A stretch of 64,000 nucleotides of DNA, taken from Callipepla californica brunnescens. Taxonomy: Eukaryota; Chordata; Aves; Galliformes; Odontophoridae. The translations under genes were made by a program, and so were the position numbers. A model generated the notes under the pieces. The model saw only the letters and a program-made list of their open reading frames with translations. It was not told where the DNA came from and searched no databases. Shown here one piece after another: positions 25,301 to 32,425 of this stretch (position 1 is the stretch's first letter; each line of letters opens with the position of its first letter). The stretch lies in the NCBI GenBank assembly GCA_023055505.1, contig JALIRH010000002.1:56478733-56542732 (forward strand), read 5' to 3'.

Positions 25301-28300
25301 GCATGTGGAAGTGCAGTTGATTTTTCTAAGTACATTCATACTCCAGTGGAAAGCTGAAATTTTAGAGAATGTTATTTTTAATTCATTTTGGAGCTTTTTG
25401 CATGTGTGTGTGAAAATTCTGACATTTTTGTGCCGTATCACTGTGCACAGCACTTCTGTGCTTCTATAACCTTTGCTCTCCATTTACTGCTTAGGACATA
25501 TTCCTTATATCTACACTCAACTGCAAAGAAATCCCTTTTTTTCTTTTTTTTTTTCTTTTTTTCTTTTTTTTTTTTTTACCATTAATCCACCACTCCTGCC
25601 TCCAGCTCCGATTTTTTCCAAGTGCTCTCCATTGTTCTTTGACTTCTCTTCTAACTTGAAACCTGACTTCTTCTTCCTGGTTGCTATTTGAGTCCAGGCA
25701 TGCAGATGTAGACAGCAAGAGAACTGCATGCTAGTATAGAAGTATGCTGATGATGTGGTATGTGCTTGAGATCTACCATTTCTCTACTTAGGATTAAATG
25801 CCTTTGTCTCTGCAAACTTTACAGTGATAATTTTCTTAACTGAGAATGTATCAGAAGCTGTTGTGAGCTACAACACAGTGGCTCTGGTCTACCAAAGCAT
25901 ACTAAACTTCCCTCTCTCGGGAAGGCGTTTCAATTCCCATAGTCCACAAATGAAGTACTCCTCAGAAGTGTGTTTCAAGGTGTATGCCTTGCCAAAGGTC
26001 AACTGCTCATCCTGCTCACTGAGGCTTGCAGATCCCGTGTCTGCCTTACTCTCAGCTGGGGCACTGGGGCCACCGCTGTCCTCTGTGGTCCGCAGTGAGT
26101 TGACAGGAGCTGGCAATAAGCTGGCATACCGTTGGTCTCCTGCTGGAGTTGAGTGTTCCCAATCCATTACTGCTGCATGAGTGCCTTACCAGCAACACTT
26201 CAAGGTATGAGCCCCTGTAACAGTGCACCTGAATACTGCTCGTCGTTCTGTATTGCATTCCACATCTGTGTGCAGTAGTTTGGTTGAAGTAGTTTTTTTT
26301 TAAGGCACTAGATTGATTGACACAGCATGAAGCTTGGTCCCGTTCTGTCTTTTCTCACTAGAATCAGATTTAAAAAGCACACACACATACGCACAAAAAA
26401 GATAACTGCCTTCATCTCTGTTTCAGAGCCTCAGAGTTGTTCTCTTGTTGCTCAGAACTACCAGAAAACTGCAAAGGATGAATCCCATCTGGGTGCAAAC
26501 GTGGAGGCCTGCAAATGCTTCATTTCATGCATCAGCAAATGCTTCTGGCAGTAATCACTGAATTCCAACACAACAGCTTACTGTTCTTTTCTGCTCACAT
26601 CTAAAACAGTTCCCCACTTGTTTTTCCTGCAGGGGTGTTCACATGGCTCATCCTTAGCAAAAGTTATGTGAGCAAGGCACAACTCATCGTCATACTGCCC
26701 TCACTTTCTCATGCTTGTTCTCCACTGAAGAGTTCAAAGAGAAGTGTTATCAAACCAAACAATCATTTTTCTTGTCTTTTAATAGTGCTCCTGTGTTCTG
26801 AAGCCGTGTGGTGCTTTACCTCTTGTAGGCACTGCAGATGTTACTACCCATTGGGGTCACTCCCCACATTAGTTATGTACTCTATCAAGCTGTGGAACAG
26901 TGCGTCTGAATTCTGAAGCTCCACTAAATTAAGATTGAATACGTTTTTCTCACACAGCACATTTCAGAGAGGTAGTTTTACCAAGCTTACTTAAAGTTTG
27001 AAACTGATGGAGCTGTAACTGAGTGTCCCATCACATCCCTTTGGCTCTATTGTACTTTTATGTACTGATTTCCTATACATAGCCGCTGTGTTGCTGAAAT
27101 TCTGTAGCTCATTGGCTTGTAATGTGTTCAAACAGTTTGTGTGTGGTTGTGCTGTGTTATTTTAGTTTAGAATTTGTTGCAAGTGGAGCAGCGGAACAAA
27201 TTCACTTCTTTTCTCCCTCCCTTCCCTTTACTGAGGTCAGAGGGGATGGCACTCAATGTTTTTTCACCCGTTACCAAACAATTATAATTAATATTTTATA
27301 CTCATTTGGGACAGGCTTGTATTGGGAAGATTCTGAGTTAATTGCTAGGCCGGTTGTGAGCATGAAATGCCCGTATCTGAGGGATTACTTTTATCTCATT
27401 TGAAAACAAGGAAGGATCTCCGTTTGCTGATGCCATTGCTGGATGGCATCGTTCTCAGGGAGAAGACAGGTAACCCTCAGCTGCTTTCATGCTGCATCTA
27501 AGCAGCAATAGCAGAGCTGGGTTAGGAGATGGGGAGACTCTTAAGGGAAGGGGAGAAAAGCAAAAGGGAGACTGCTGCAAACGAGGTGGGAGGGGGGCAC
27601 CTTCAGACAACGCACAGAAAACAGTTTTCTGTTAGAGGTAATGTGCAGCTGAACCTGTAAGAGCTGTATTTGGCTTCTTGAACCAGTTCACAAATGCAAA
27701 GCGGTGAAGTGCAGCAGAAATACTGCTATTACTGTACGAGTCTAGGGAAAATGAGAAAGCAGCTGTCATCATGCTGTTAATACTTATAGATTGTGTTCTC
27801 CAGTTTTTCTGTGTATGGTTAAGCAGCTGTTAGACTGATGTTACAGAGCTGTAATTTTGATGCCTGTAATACCAGATCTTTATTAGCTGTGTGAAGTAAC
27901 GGGTGCATGTAGAATTGAATCCAGTTCCCGCTTTTACTTCTGAGCAAACATTTCTCGTCCAAATGACTTAGCACATCAGTGGGAGTTCTGTTTTCCCAGC
28001 TACTCATGTAATCCTCCGTGTGAACTGATGCATGGAAAGCACTGAAGTTAAAACAGGTCACCTAAAACAAGTGCTCTTCTCTTTTGTGCTCTCTAGTTAC
28101 CATCTCAGACAGGAGTTGTCTCAGCTTCTTAGTGCTAAGCGGCAGCGCAAAGAAGATGAAGACAAATGGAGACAAGAGACAGCTGCCTTCCTCATTCAAG
28201 TTGCTTGGAAGAAACAGCTGAACCATAGCCCTCAGAAGTCAGTTCCTTCATGTAAAAACCTGAAATCTGTAAACAAAACCAGCTCAGCCATAAAAACCAA

Positions 28301-31215
28301 CAAGCAGTCCATCCTCAAGCAAATCTACGGTAATGTTGTTTTCACTATACTTTTATTTTCAAGAACCACGGGATTCATTTTATAACAAAGCATTCCCTAT
28401 ATTTTGAATTCTTGGATACATTTTCGGCTCAATTTTTAGGGATTGAAACTACTTGTAACATTTTGTCTGAAATCTCAAGTGTTCTGGATAATTCATTTCA
28501 GGTTGAAAAAAAATATACCTTGGTGATTTAAAATGGTTTTGAATCACCATATCTTTATTCCACCACAGTTCTTCAGCCACCAAATCGTTCCCTTGTCAGA
28601 GTTGCTCAAATGTGTAAATGTGAAAGGAGAACAGAGCTATTAAACCGGGCACAGCTGGCTGCATTGATGCACAGTGGCTGTCTGTCTGGAACACAGTTGA
28701 ACTTCTTAAGCACTGCCTTAAACTTTTATCATATATATGTTTTAAATATTCCCATGTGAAGAATATGATCTTGTTTGATATCAGTAAAATTCCTTGCTTT
28801 GAAGACACCCAGTCTTTATTAGAAGAGCAAGATAATCTTTTGTAGCACAGCACTGCTTTTGCACTGAATGCACACTCTGCCAAGGAATTCATCCTGAGGA
28901 GAGAATAGAGGAAAATAATGCTGCAGCCTCTTTTAATTTATAGCAGTGCACAGCCGTATCTGCAAATAAACACGGAGCTGTTTGTGTTGTTTGTTCAAGG
29001 GCGTTCTCAGGAAGGCAGAGCGTGCCAGCCAGCCAGACCTCCTTCTAAGCTGAAACTTTCTGATGTGCAGCTGGTCTCAGGTAAGACACACTTTAACAGT
29101 ACTGGGAACAGAGCAAACGACTTGTGTTTTATATATGTATGTGTGATTGGGCTCCTCTTAGAAAATCACCAGAAACCTCTTCAGGAGCTGGGACCTAAAG
29201 GATCAAGAGGTGTAGCTAACACAGCACAAGTATTTAATAGACCTGCAGAAGTAAAAGTAGTGGATTTCTACACGTACCAAGTACTTACACACGATTTAGT
29301 GCATGGATAAAATGGGAAGGTACAAAGGGATCTAATCTCCACCTTTTCTTCTGCAGTGGTGTTCCCATCCTGTGCGCAGAGCCTCAATCAGTTCATAGAG
29401 CATTATGTGCAGTACATTTCAGGGCTTTAAATCAATTAATCTGCATTAATCTGCTGCTTAGCAGAGGCTGTGTAGTTATTACCAGGTTTTCCCTGGGCAA
29501 TCCTCTGCTCTGTAAGTGAAATTTTGCTGTAGAGTTTTCAGACAAGACCTCGAGAGCTGGCTGATGGGGACATGCAGGCAGAGATGGGGCTACAGTGCAT
29601 CATCTGGAACAGCATCCAGGAACGCAGCCTGCAGGAGTATTATTATCAAGGTCAGATGTATGTGTGGGGCAGTAGTTGGACAGATAACATAAAAATGAGG
29701 GTAGAATACACAGTTCTCCTGATACTCCTTTAGGAAATCACTTTTTGGGGGGAATTTTTCAAGTACATGCACTTGGGGCTAGGAGCTGTGGTAATGCTAG
29801 TCCTTTGTCACGTGAACAGTTAGTGCCTCGTTGGTCTTTAGTCTTGGCTGCATCTCATGTAGTTCAGAGCCAGGCCACAGGCTGAGAGGAGAAAAAGAAA
29901 TGCTTCAAGGAGACAGTAGTTCAGATAACACGCGTAGGAAAGTAAAATCCATTTTCCTACTAGTTTACAACATTCTGAAATCAAAAGGAAATCCAGCAGC
30001 AGCCCTAGCCTCGAATTTGTTAGAAATGTGGGTGAATTTCTGCCTTGGTGAGAAAGAGACAAAGACTTCTTTCTTCCAATATTTGAACTAACTTGACTCA
30101 ACCATTTTAATTAAGAGGCATGACCAGGCAGGTGTTCGATTGCCACCTCTTCATACGGACACCAATGTAAATTTTAAAAGAAAGAGCTTCAGCAAATAAA
30201 GCAGCTCTTCGTTTAACTTTCCAGGACAACGGGTGTCCCTGTCTCCTGGGATGAAAAGGCCCTCTTGTGAGGTTCGCCCGTCCTTTACTTTCATAACGCG
30301 GTGATGAACAGGAGAGCGATAGGAACTCTGCCCAGCTCCCTCAGAACACTGCCTACTTTGATTCCCCTACCAGGAGCCGGGGGAACTTTAGCCCTTCCTT
30401 AAAGACAGTAACATGTTTTTCATCTGCCTGCCTTCATGCATGACAACATTACGTTTGTTGGAAAAGTTCAGAGCTGTCAGTGGCTAATGCCAGATACTCT
30501 GCCGCTGACGTAGGTGCCTGGAGTAGGTCAGCGTGGACTGCTCAGTTTGATTCTTCTCTTGTGGAAGGTGCAGCTGGGGAGGTGAAAACTGACTATATCA
30601 GCCCTGGTTTTCACGTTCACGTAGCTGGTGGAAAAAGCGTGCCGTGACAAATCTCTAACAGCGGACTGACACCAAGCTCAGTGAGCTTCTCAGCAAAAGC
30701 TGCCGAGTGGGGACACGGACATGGGAAGCAGTGAAAGGAAATATGGAAAGTAAGGGGCAGGGGAGCCAGGAAGGGATGACAGGGAGAAAAGGTGGAAGCA
30801 CAACCTCTTCAGCAGCAAGAGCTTTTGTTAGTGACTGTACCACCAGCCTGAAAGCGCTCGTTCATTTATGAGGGTAAATCTTAAGCTCCATTATTATGGG
30901 CTGCTCTGATCATGCACAGCCACGTTTAAGTTGCACTGAGTGCCACAGAAACAGAACTACTTACAGGTAACAGTGAGGTGTCAGGAACCAGGCACGTTAT
31001 GTCGCTGATGGAGAAGTTCTTTTATGAAATACAGAACCAGCATGGATTAAACCTTCCTCATTTGGAGTTATTCGCTGAAACTGTTCTGTTCTTTTACAGC
31101 GAACAACCTGCAGTACGTCAATTTGCTGGAGAGCATGGGAAAATCAAAGCAGTTTTCATACAACATGAGACCGACCACTGCTCCAAAATCAAAAAGTACA
31201 AGACTCGAGCACTAA
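585..31215 (+). CDS. INVS: Inversin (INVS/NPHP2), last ten coding exons, 5'-partial
   Basis: Joined coding exons: 585-756, 6125-6280, 7748-7977, 9520-9626, 12767-12979, 19498-19799, 23607-24411, 28097-28329, 29000-29080, 31100-31215. They splice in frame to 804 residues plus TAA. Visible residues 1 to about 255 are ankyrin repeats (GRTPLQCAAYGG, HSPLHWAALGGNADV). IQ1 is at 260-273, a hydrophilic linker at about 290-640, a second D-box at 642-650, IQ2 at 656-669 and a Ser/Lys-rich tail. Known role: scaffold of the inversin compartment of the primary cilium with NPHP3, NEK8 and ANKS6, calmodulin binder, modulator of Dishevelled and left-right asymmetry. Human loss causes infantile nephronophthisis. 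About 300 N-terminal residues lie left of the window, so the full protein would be near 1,100 residues, a little longer than human because of the linker. No break is seen. Confidence 0.96.
1125..1518 (+). mobile_element. CR1 LINE, 3' end, + orientation
   Basis: Contains CR1 hallmarks (ggctgcgcagagaggtggtg, ggttggactcgatgatctct, aggtcccttccaattccta) and ends with two ATTCTGTG octamers. This is the 5'-truncated 3' part of ORF2 plus the 3' UTR. Open frames here are relics of the element. Confidence 0.9.
4656..4720 (-). mobile_element. CR1 LINE, short 3' fragment, - orientation
   Basis: The complement of the CR1 3' end is seen as aatcacagagtggtttgggt then tggaagggacctttaatatc. Only about 65 bp remain. 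Confidence 0.85.
5205..5484 (+). mobile_element. CR1 LINE, 3' end, + orientation
   Basis: Starts near gataggacaagggggaatgg and contains caggctgcccagagaggctg and ggatgatctttgaggtcctt, the 3' ORF2 end and tail of CR1. Several small differences from the other copies indicate age. Confidence 0.88.
6125..6280 (+). CDS. INVS: INVS coding exon: ankyrin repeats (window exon 2)
   Basis: Acceptor ttctttcag, donor AAAG|gtcagc, phase 1 in and out. Encodes LHAAALSGHVSTVKLLLEHN and HTPLFRACEMGHKEVIQTLI, two textbook ankyrin helix pairs. The donor gtcagc is weaker than consensus, but phase and homology leave no alternative. Confidence 0.96.
6281..7747 (+). other. INVS intron, 1.5 kb
   Basis: AT-rich unique sequence. 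The only structure noted is a 20-nt inverted repeat at 6721-6740. No repeat family recognised. Confidence 0.8.
6721..6740. repeat. AT-rich inverted repeat
   Basis: An 8-bp stem (atcaataa / ttattgat) with a 4-base loop inside an INVS intron. Probably chance in AT-rich DNA. Confidence 0.7.
7748..7977 (+). CDS. INVS: INVS coding exon: ankyrin repeats (window exon 3)
   Basis: Acceptor tttatag, donor AAAGAG|gtatgt. The first two bases complete a Gly codon, then 76 codons run to phase 0. Two full ankyrin repeats are visible (HSPLHWAALGGNADVCQILI and GRTPLQCAAYGGYINCMVVL), each ending in the usual loop before N-P-N-V/I-Q-D. Confidence 0.97.
7978..9519 (+). other. INVS intron, 1.5 kb
   Basis: Unique sequence without recognisable repeats or extra exons. 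A long pyrimidine tract precedes the acceptor at 9519. Confidence 0.8.
9520..9626 (+). CDS. INVS: INVS coding exon: ankyrin repeat with first D-box (window exon 4)
   Basis: Acceptor tgtctacag, donor AAAG|gtatta, phase 0 in, phase 2 out. Encodes GRTALHWLCNNGYLDAIKLL. The segment RTALHWLCN at 9523-9549 matches the RxxLxxxxN destruction-box consensus described for inversin and its binding to the anaphase-promoting complex. The human version has Ser where this one has Leu, outside the key positions. Confidence 0.95.
9627..12766 (+). other. INVS intron, 3.1 kb
   Basis: Unique AT-rich sequence with short homopolymer runs only. Nothing else seen. Confidence 0.8.
12767..12979 (+). CDS. INVS: INVS coding exon: last ankyrin repeat and IQ motif 1 (window exon 5)
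   Basis: Acceptor cttttttttag, donor GCCAA|gtaagt, phase 2 in and out. Encodes TPLDYALLGEHHEVIQFMLE, the last ankyrin unit, then the calmodulin-binding IQ motif IQAVYKGYKVRKAF at 12879-12920, then the start of a basic helix rich in Lys, Arg and Glu. Confidence 0.97.
16134..16437 (-). mobile_element. CR1 LINE, 3' end, - orientation
   Basis: Begins ggaatcacaggattattaag and ggttggaatggacctcttaa and continues through tcttctccaagctgagcact, a typical CR1 segment read backwards. The right border is approximate. Confidence 0.85.
18032..18051. repeat. 20-nt near-perfect palindrome
   Basis: agatttgat, two bases, atcaaatct: 9-bp arms in an INVS intron. No associated gene or known site. Confidence 0.8.
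18958..19012 (-). mobile_element. CR1 LINE, short 3' fragment, - orientation
   Basis: gggctggaaaagacctccaa followed by gatcatctagtgcaaccat is the reversed CR1 tail. Confidence 0.8.
19259..19312. repeat. CTAT tetranucleotide microsatellite
   Basis: About 13 uninterrupted CTAT units, followed directly by tttttacag. It lies 185 bp upstream of INVS window exon 6. Likely polymorphic. Confidence 0.95.
19498..19799 (+). CDS. INVS: INVS coding exon: charged linker (window exon 6)
   Basis: Acceptor aattacag. It opens with KKREEESKRKEAKLQKG, which aligns with human KKREEENKRKEAEQQKG and fixes the frame. The rest is Ser/Gln/Lys-rich and shows no domain. The donor is the weak site CAAG|gtttgt. The alternative GAAG|gtcgta at 19780/19781 would leave phase 0 and break the frame with the next exon, so gtttgt is preferred. 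Confidence 0.9.
21861..21913 (+). mobile_element. CR1 LINE, short 3' fragment, + orientation
   Basis: gatcctttccaaccttgtga followed by ttctatggttctat is the CR1 3' end with two degenerate octamers. Confidence 0.75.
22672..22692. repeat. TA dinucleotide microsatellite
   Basis: About ten TA units in an INVS intron. Confidence 0.9.
23607..24411 (+). CDS. INVS: INVS coding exon: long disordered linker, second D-box, first half of IQ motif 2 (window exon 7)
   Basis: An 805-nt exon after the acceptor tgtctaaag, ending AGAAG|gtaaga; 267 complete codons are open. Most is low-complexity Ser/Gly/Asn/Lys sequence. Landmarks are CVHFHCGKAKD near the start (human CVHF), RCSPAGSSRPGSA at 24005-24043 identical to human as I recall it, the D-box RKELFRKKN at 24350-24376, and IQRTWR at 24392-24409. 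The TTG at 23612 is not a start; it is an internal codon of this exon. Confidence 0.95.
24412..28096 (+). other. INVS intron, 3.7 kb
   Basis: Contains a T-rich tract at 25533-25577, a GC-rich 0.3 kb stretch at about 25890-26170 that is open on both strands, and a small hairpin at 27429-27450. No repeat family recognised. Confidence 0.75.
25533..25577. repeat. Polypyrimidine tract
   Basis: T runs broken by single C residues, 45 nt. It produces spurious Phe-rich frames. Confidence 0.9.
28097..28329 (+). CDS. INVS: INVS coding exon: second half of IQ motif 2 and basic tail (window exon 8)
   Basis: Acceptor ctctctag. AG|T forms a Ser, so IQ2 reads IQRTWRS then YHLRQEL across the junction with 24411. 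KWRQETAAFLIQVAWKKQL follows, then a Lys/Ser tail ending SILKQIYG (human SVLKQIYG). Donor CTACG|gtaatg, phase 1 out. IQVAWKKQL at 28194-28220 resembles a further degenerate IQ element. Confidence 0.95.
28330..28999 (+). other. INVS intron, 0.67 kb, with candidate alternative terminal exon
   Basis: Carries a strong acceptor (tttattccaccacag ending 28568), an open stretch to TGA at 28757-28759 in phase with the preceding exon, and a canonical AATAAA at 28965-28970. See the findings for the alternative-exon reading. Confidence 0.7.
29000..29080 (+). CDS. INVS: INVS coding exon: short tail exon (window exon 9)
   Basis: An 81-nt exon between the acceptor tgttcaag and the donor TCTCAG|gtaaga. It completes Gly and encodes RSQEGRACQPARPPSKLKLS, loosely aligned with the human tail after KQIYG. 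Phase agrees on both sides (1 in, 1 out). The frame stays open past the donor for about 75 codons. Confidence 0.85.
29081..31099 (+). other. INVS intron, 2.0 kb
   Basis: The last INVS intron in view. The coding frame stays open to 29310 past the donor. The middle part (about 30200-30750) is GC-richer with scattered CpG. No repeat family recognised. Confidence 0.75.
31100..31215 (+). CDS. INVS: INVS terminal coding exon with stop codon (window exon 10)
   Basis: Acceptor ttcttttacag. The codon split with the previous exon gives Ala, then NNLQYVNLLESMGKSKQFSY, which aligns with the human tail (SNLQ, HLLENSGRSKNFSY). TAA is at 31213-31215. The longer open frame through this stretch from 30978 is a different frame and is unlike inversin. 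Confidence 0.93.
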
Positions 31216-32189
31216 GAAAAAGTGTCTGTCTGGGATTTAAGGAACGTTCTGCTACAAATGTAACTAACTTTTCATCACACGCAAGCCTTCTACAGCATAT
31301 AAACCTGAACACGTTTTTAGTTGTGCATGACATGCCAAGCAGGCTGCTAACGAGCTGGACTTTTTGTGTACAAATTCGTTTTGAAATTTTAATTAATTTA
31401 TTTACTGATGTGATGAGATCGGAGCTGCGTTTGGAAGCAGACAATTAAGTGCTAAGCCCGGCACTGCAGTAGAGGTGCAGTGGTTCACAAACGTTTACAT
31501 TGTTGGAAGCCATAATTCTGAGGATGTGTTCACTAAATGCAAAGGAGAGCAAAACTGTGCTGGAGCTGTAGCAGTAACTGCTGCTCAGTTGCACCTCAAA
31601 ATGTATTTCAGAATCTAAACAGCAAAGGAGGCATAGAATTTAGTACAGAAACGGAACACAAGGAATAAGTCATTTCTCAACCTGCCAGGGTTTGGAAGGA
31701 TAAGGAAAAATGTTGACAGAGAAATTGCACCGTAAGTAAATTTCTTCCCCCAACCTATGGAAAGTGTTAGCTGTGTTTTCTACTCTTTGAAATAACCCTG
31801 TTATTTATTCATTAAGGACTGTATTTTTTGTACACACACAAAATGAGTTTCTACAGAAAGCAAACCAGGGCAGGGCCTGTGCTGGTAGGAAACTTGTCTT
31901 TAGAGCAGCAGGAATTGCTGCTGTACAGTATTTACTCTGCACAATGTCTTTAAAAATATCAATTTCAGAAATCAGGATTTCTAATCGAAATTGGAATTTC
32001 TAATAGAATATTTTTCAAGTGGTGGCTGTGTGAATTCTTTCCTAGTTGGCATGACGTAATTCCAGTTCTTTAATTGGATGGACTCCACAAGAGTCTCTGC
32101 TTCCCTACGAGCACTTAAGCCTCGTGGAGATCCCTTCCAGGAAACCCAGCTGCGGTTACCTGCTTGAAAAGAAAGCTACAGGAGGGATG
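31216..32189 (+). other. INVS 3' UTR and intergenic tail, end not determined
   Basis: This is most of the 1.1 kb between the INVS stop and the TEX10 stop. No AATAAA or ATTAAA is present on the + strand from 31216 to 32290; only variants such as TATAAA near 31299 are seen. AATAAA on the - strand occurs near 31397 and 31804. The INVS transcript end therefore cannot be placed from the sequence. Confidence 0.5.
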
Positions 32190-32206
32190 CAGCTCTTTGT
32201 AAAATT

Positions 32207-32212
32207 TTTATT
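32207..32212 (-). promoter_or_regulatory. TEX10: TEX10 poly(A) signal
   Basis: AATAAA on the - strand exactly 100 nt past the TEX10 stop codon, implying a short 3' UTR of roughly 120 nt. It is the first canonical hexamer in the correct direction. Confidence 0.75.
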
Positions 32213-32290
32213 CTGTGTCACTTACAAAAAAATGGACAAGCTTTGTTCCAACGTCTCCCGTTCAAAACTAAATAGAAGTAAATGCTTTAC

Positions 32291-32296
32291 AATAAA
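32291..32296 (+). promoter_or_regulatory. First canonical + strand poly(A) hexamer after the INVS stop
   Basis: AATAAA about 1.08 kb downstream of the INVS stop, lying inside the TEX10 3' UTR on the opposite strand. It is the nearest canonical signal for INVS, but an upstream variant hexamer could be used instead. Confidence 0.3.
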
Positions 32297-32311
32297 TGCA
32301 GTTCCTCCTGT

Positions 32312-32425
32312 TCAATATACCGTGTTGATCGGGCTGGGTCCCTGGGGGTGAGAGGCCAGGTAGATGTTGAAGCAGTAATGGAGGTCCGTCAGCCACTGCT
32401 CTTGGACTTCGCCACTCTTCAGGGT
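32312..32425 (-). CDS. TEX10: TEX10 terminal coding exon with stop codon (window exon 10)
   Basis: Acceptor tttattttctag, phase 0, 37 codons and TGA at 32312-32314. Encodes [20 protein letters not shown] and ends GPSPINTVY, close to the human end GPSALATVY. Found by homology; a shadow frame across it is longer but meaningless. Confidence 0.95.
   Translation of the reverse strand, partial: TLKSGEVQEQWLTDLHYCFNIYLASHPQGPSPINTVY

Larger units (their letters stand above)
32190..32311 (-). other. TEX10: TEX10 3' UTR (inferred)
   Basis: From the base after the TGA to the expected cleavage zone 15-25 nt past the AATAAA at 32207-32212. The left border is an estimate. Confidence 0.55.

Noticed and set aside
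25388..25729. Phe- or Lys-rich small proteins on both strands
   Set aside because: Produced by the polypyrimidine tract at 25533-25577.
30978..31448. 156-codon + frame across the last INVS exon
   Set aside because: A different frame from the one that continues INVS; its residues do not resemble inversin, while the short spliced frame matches the human tail.
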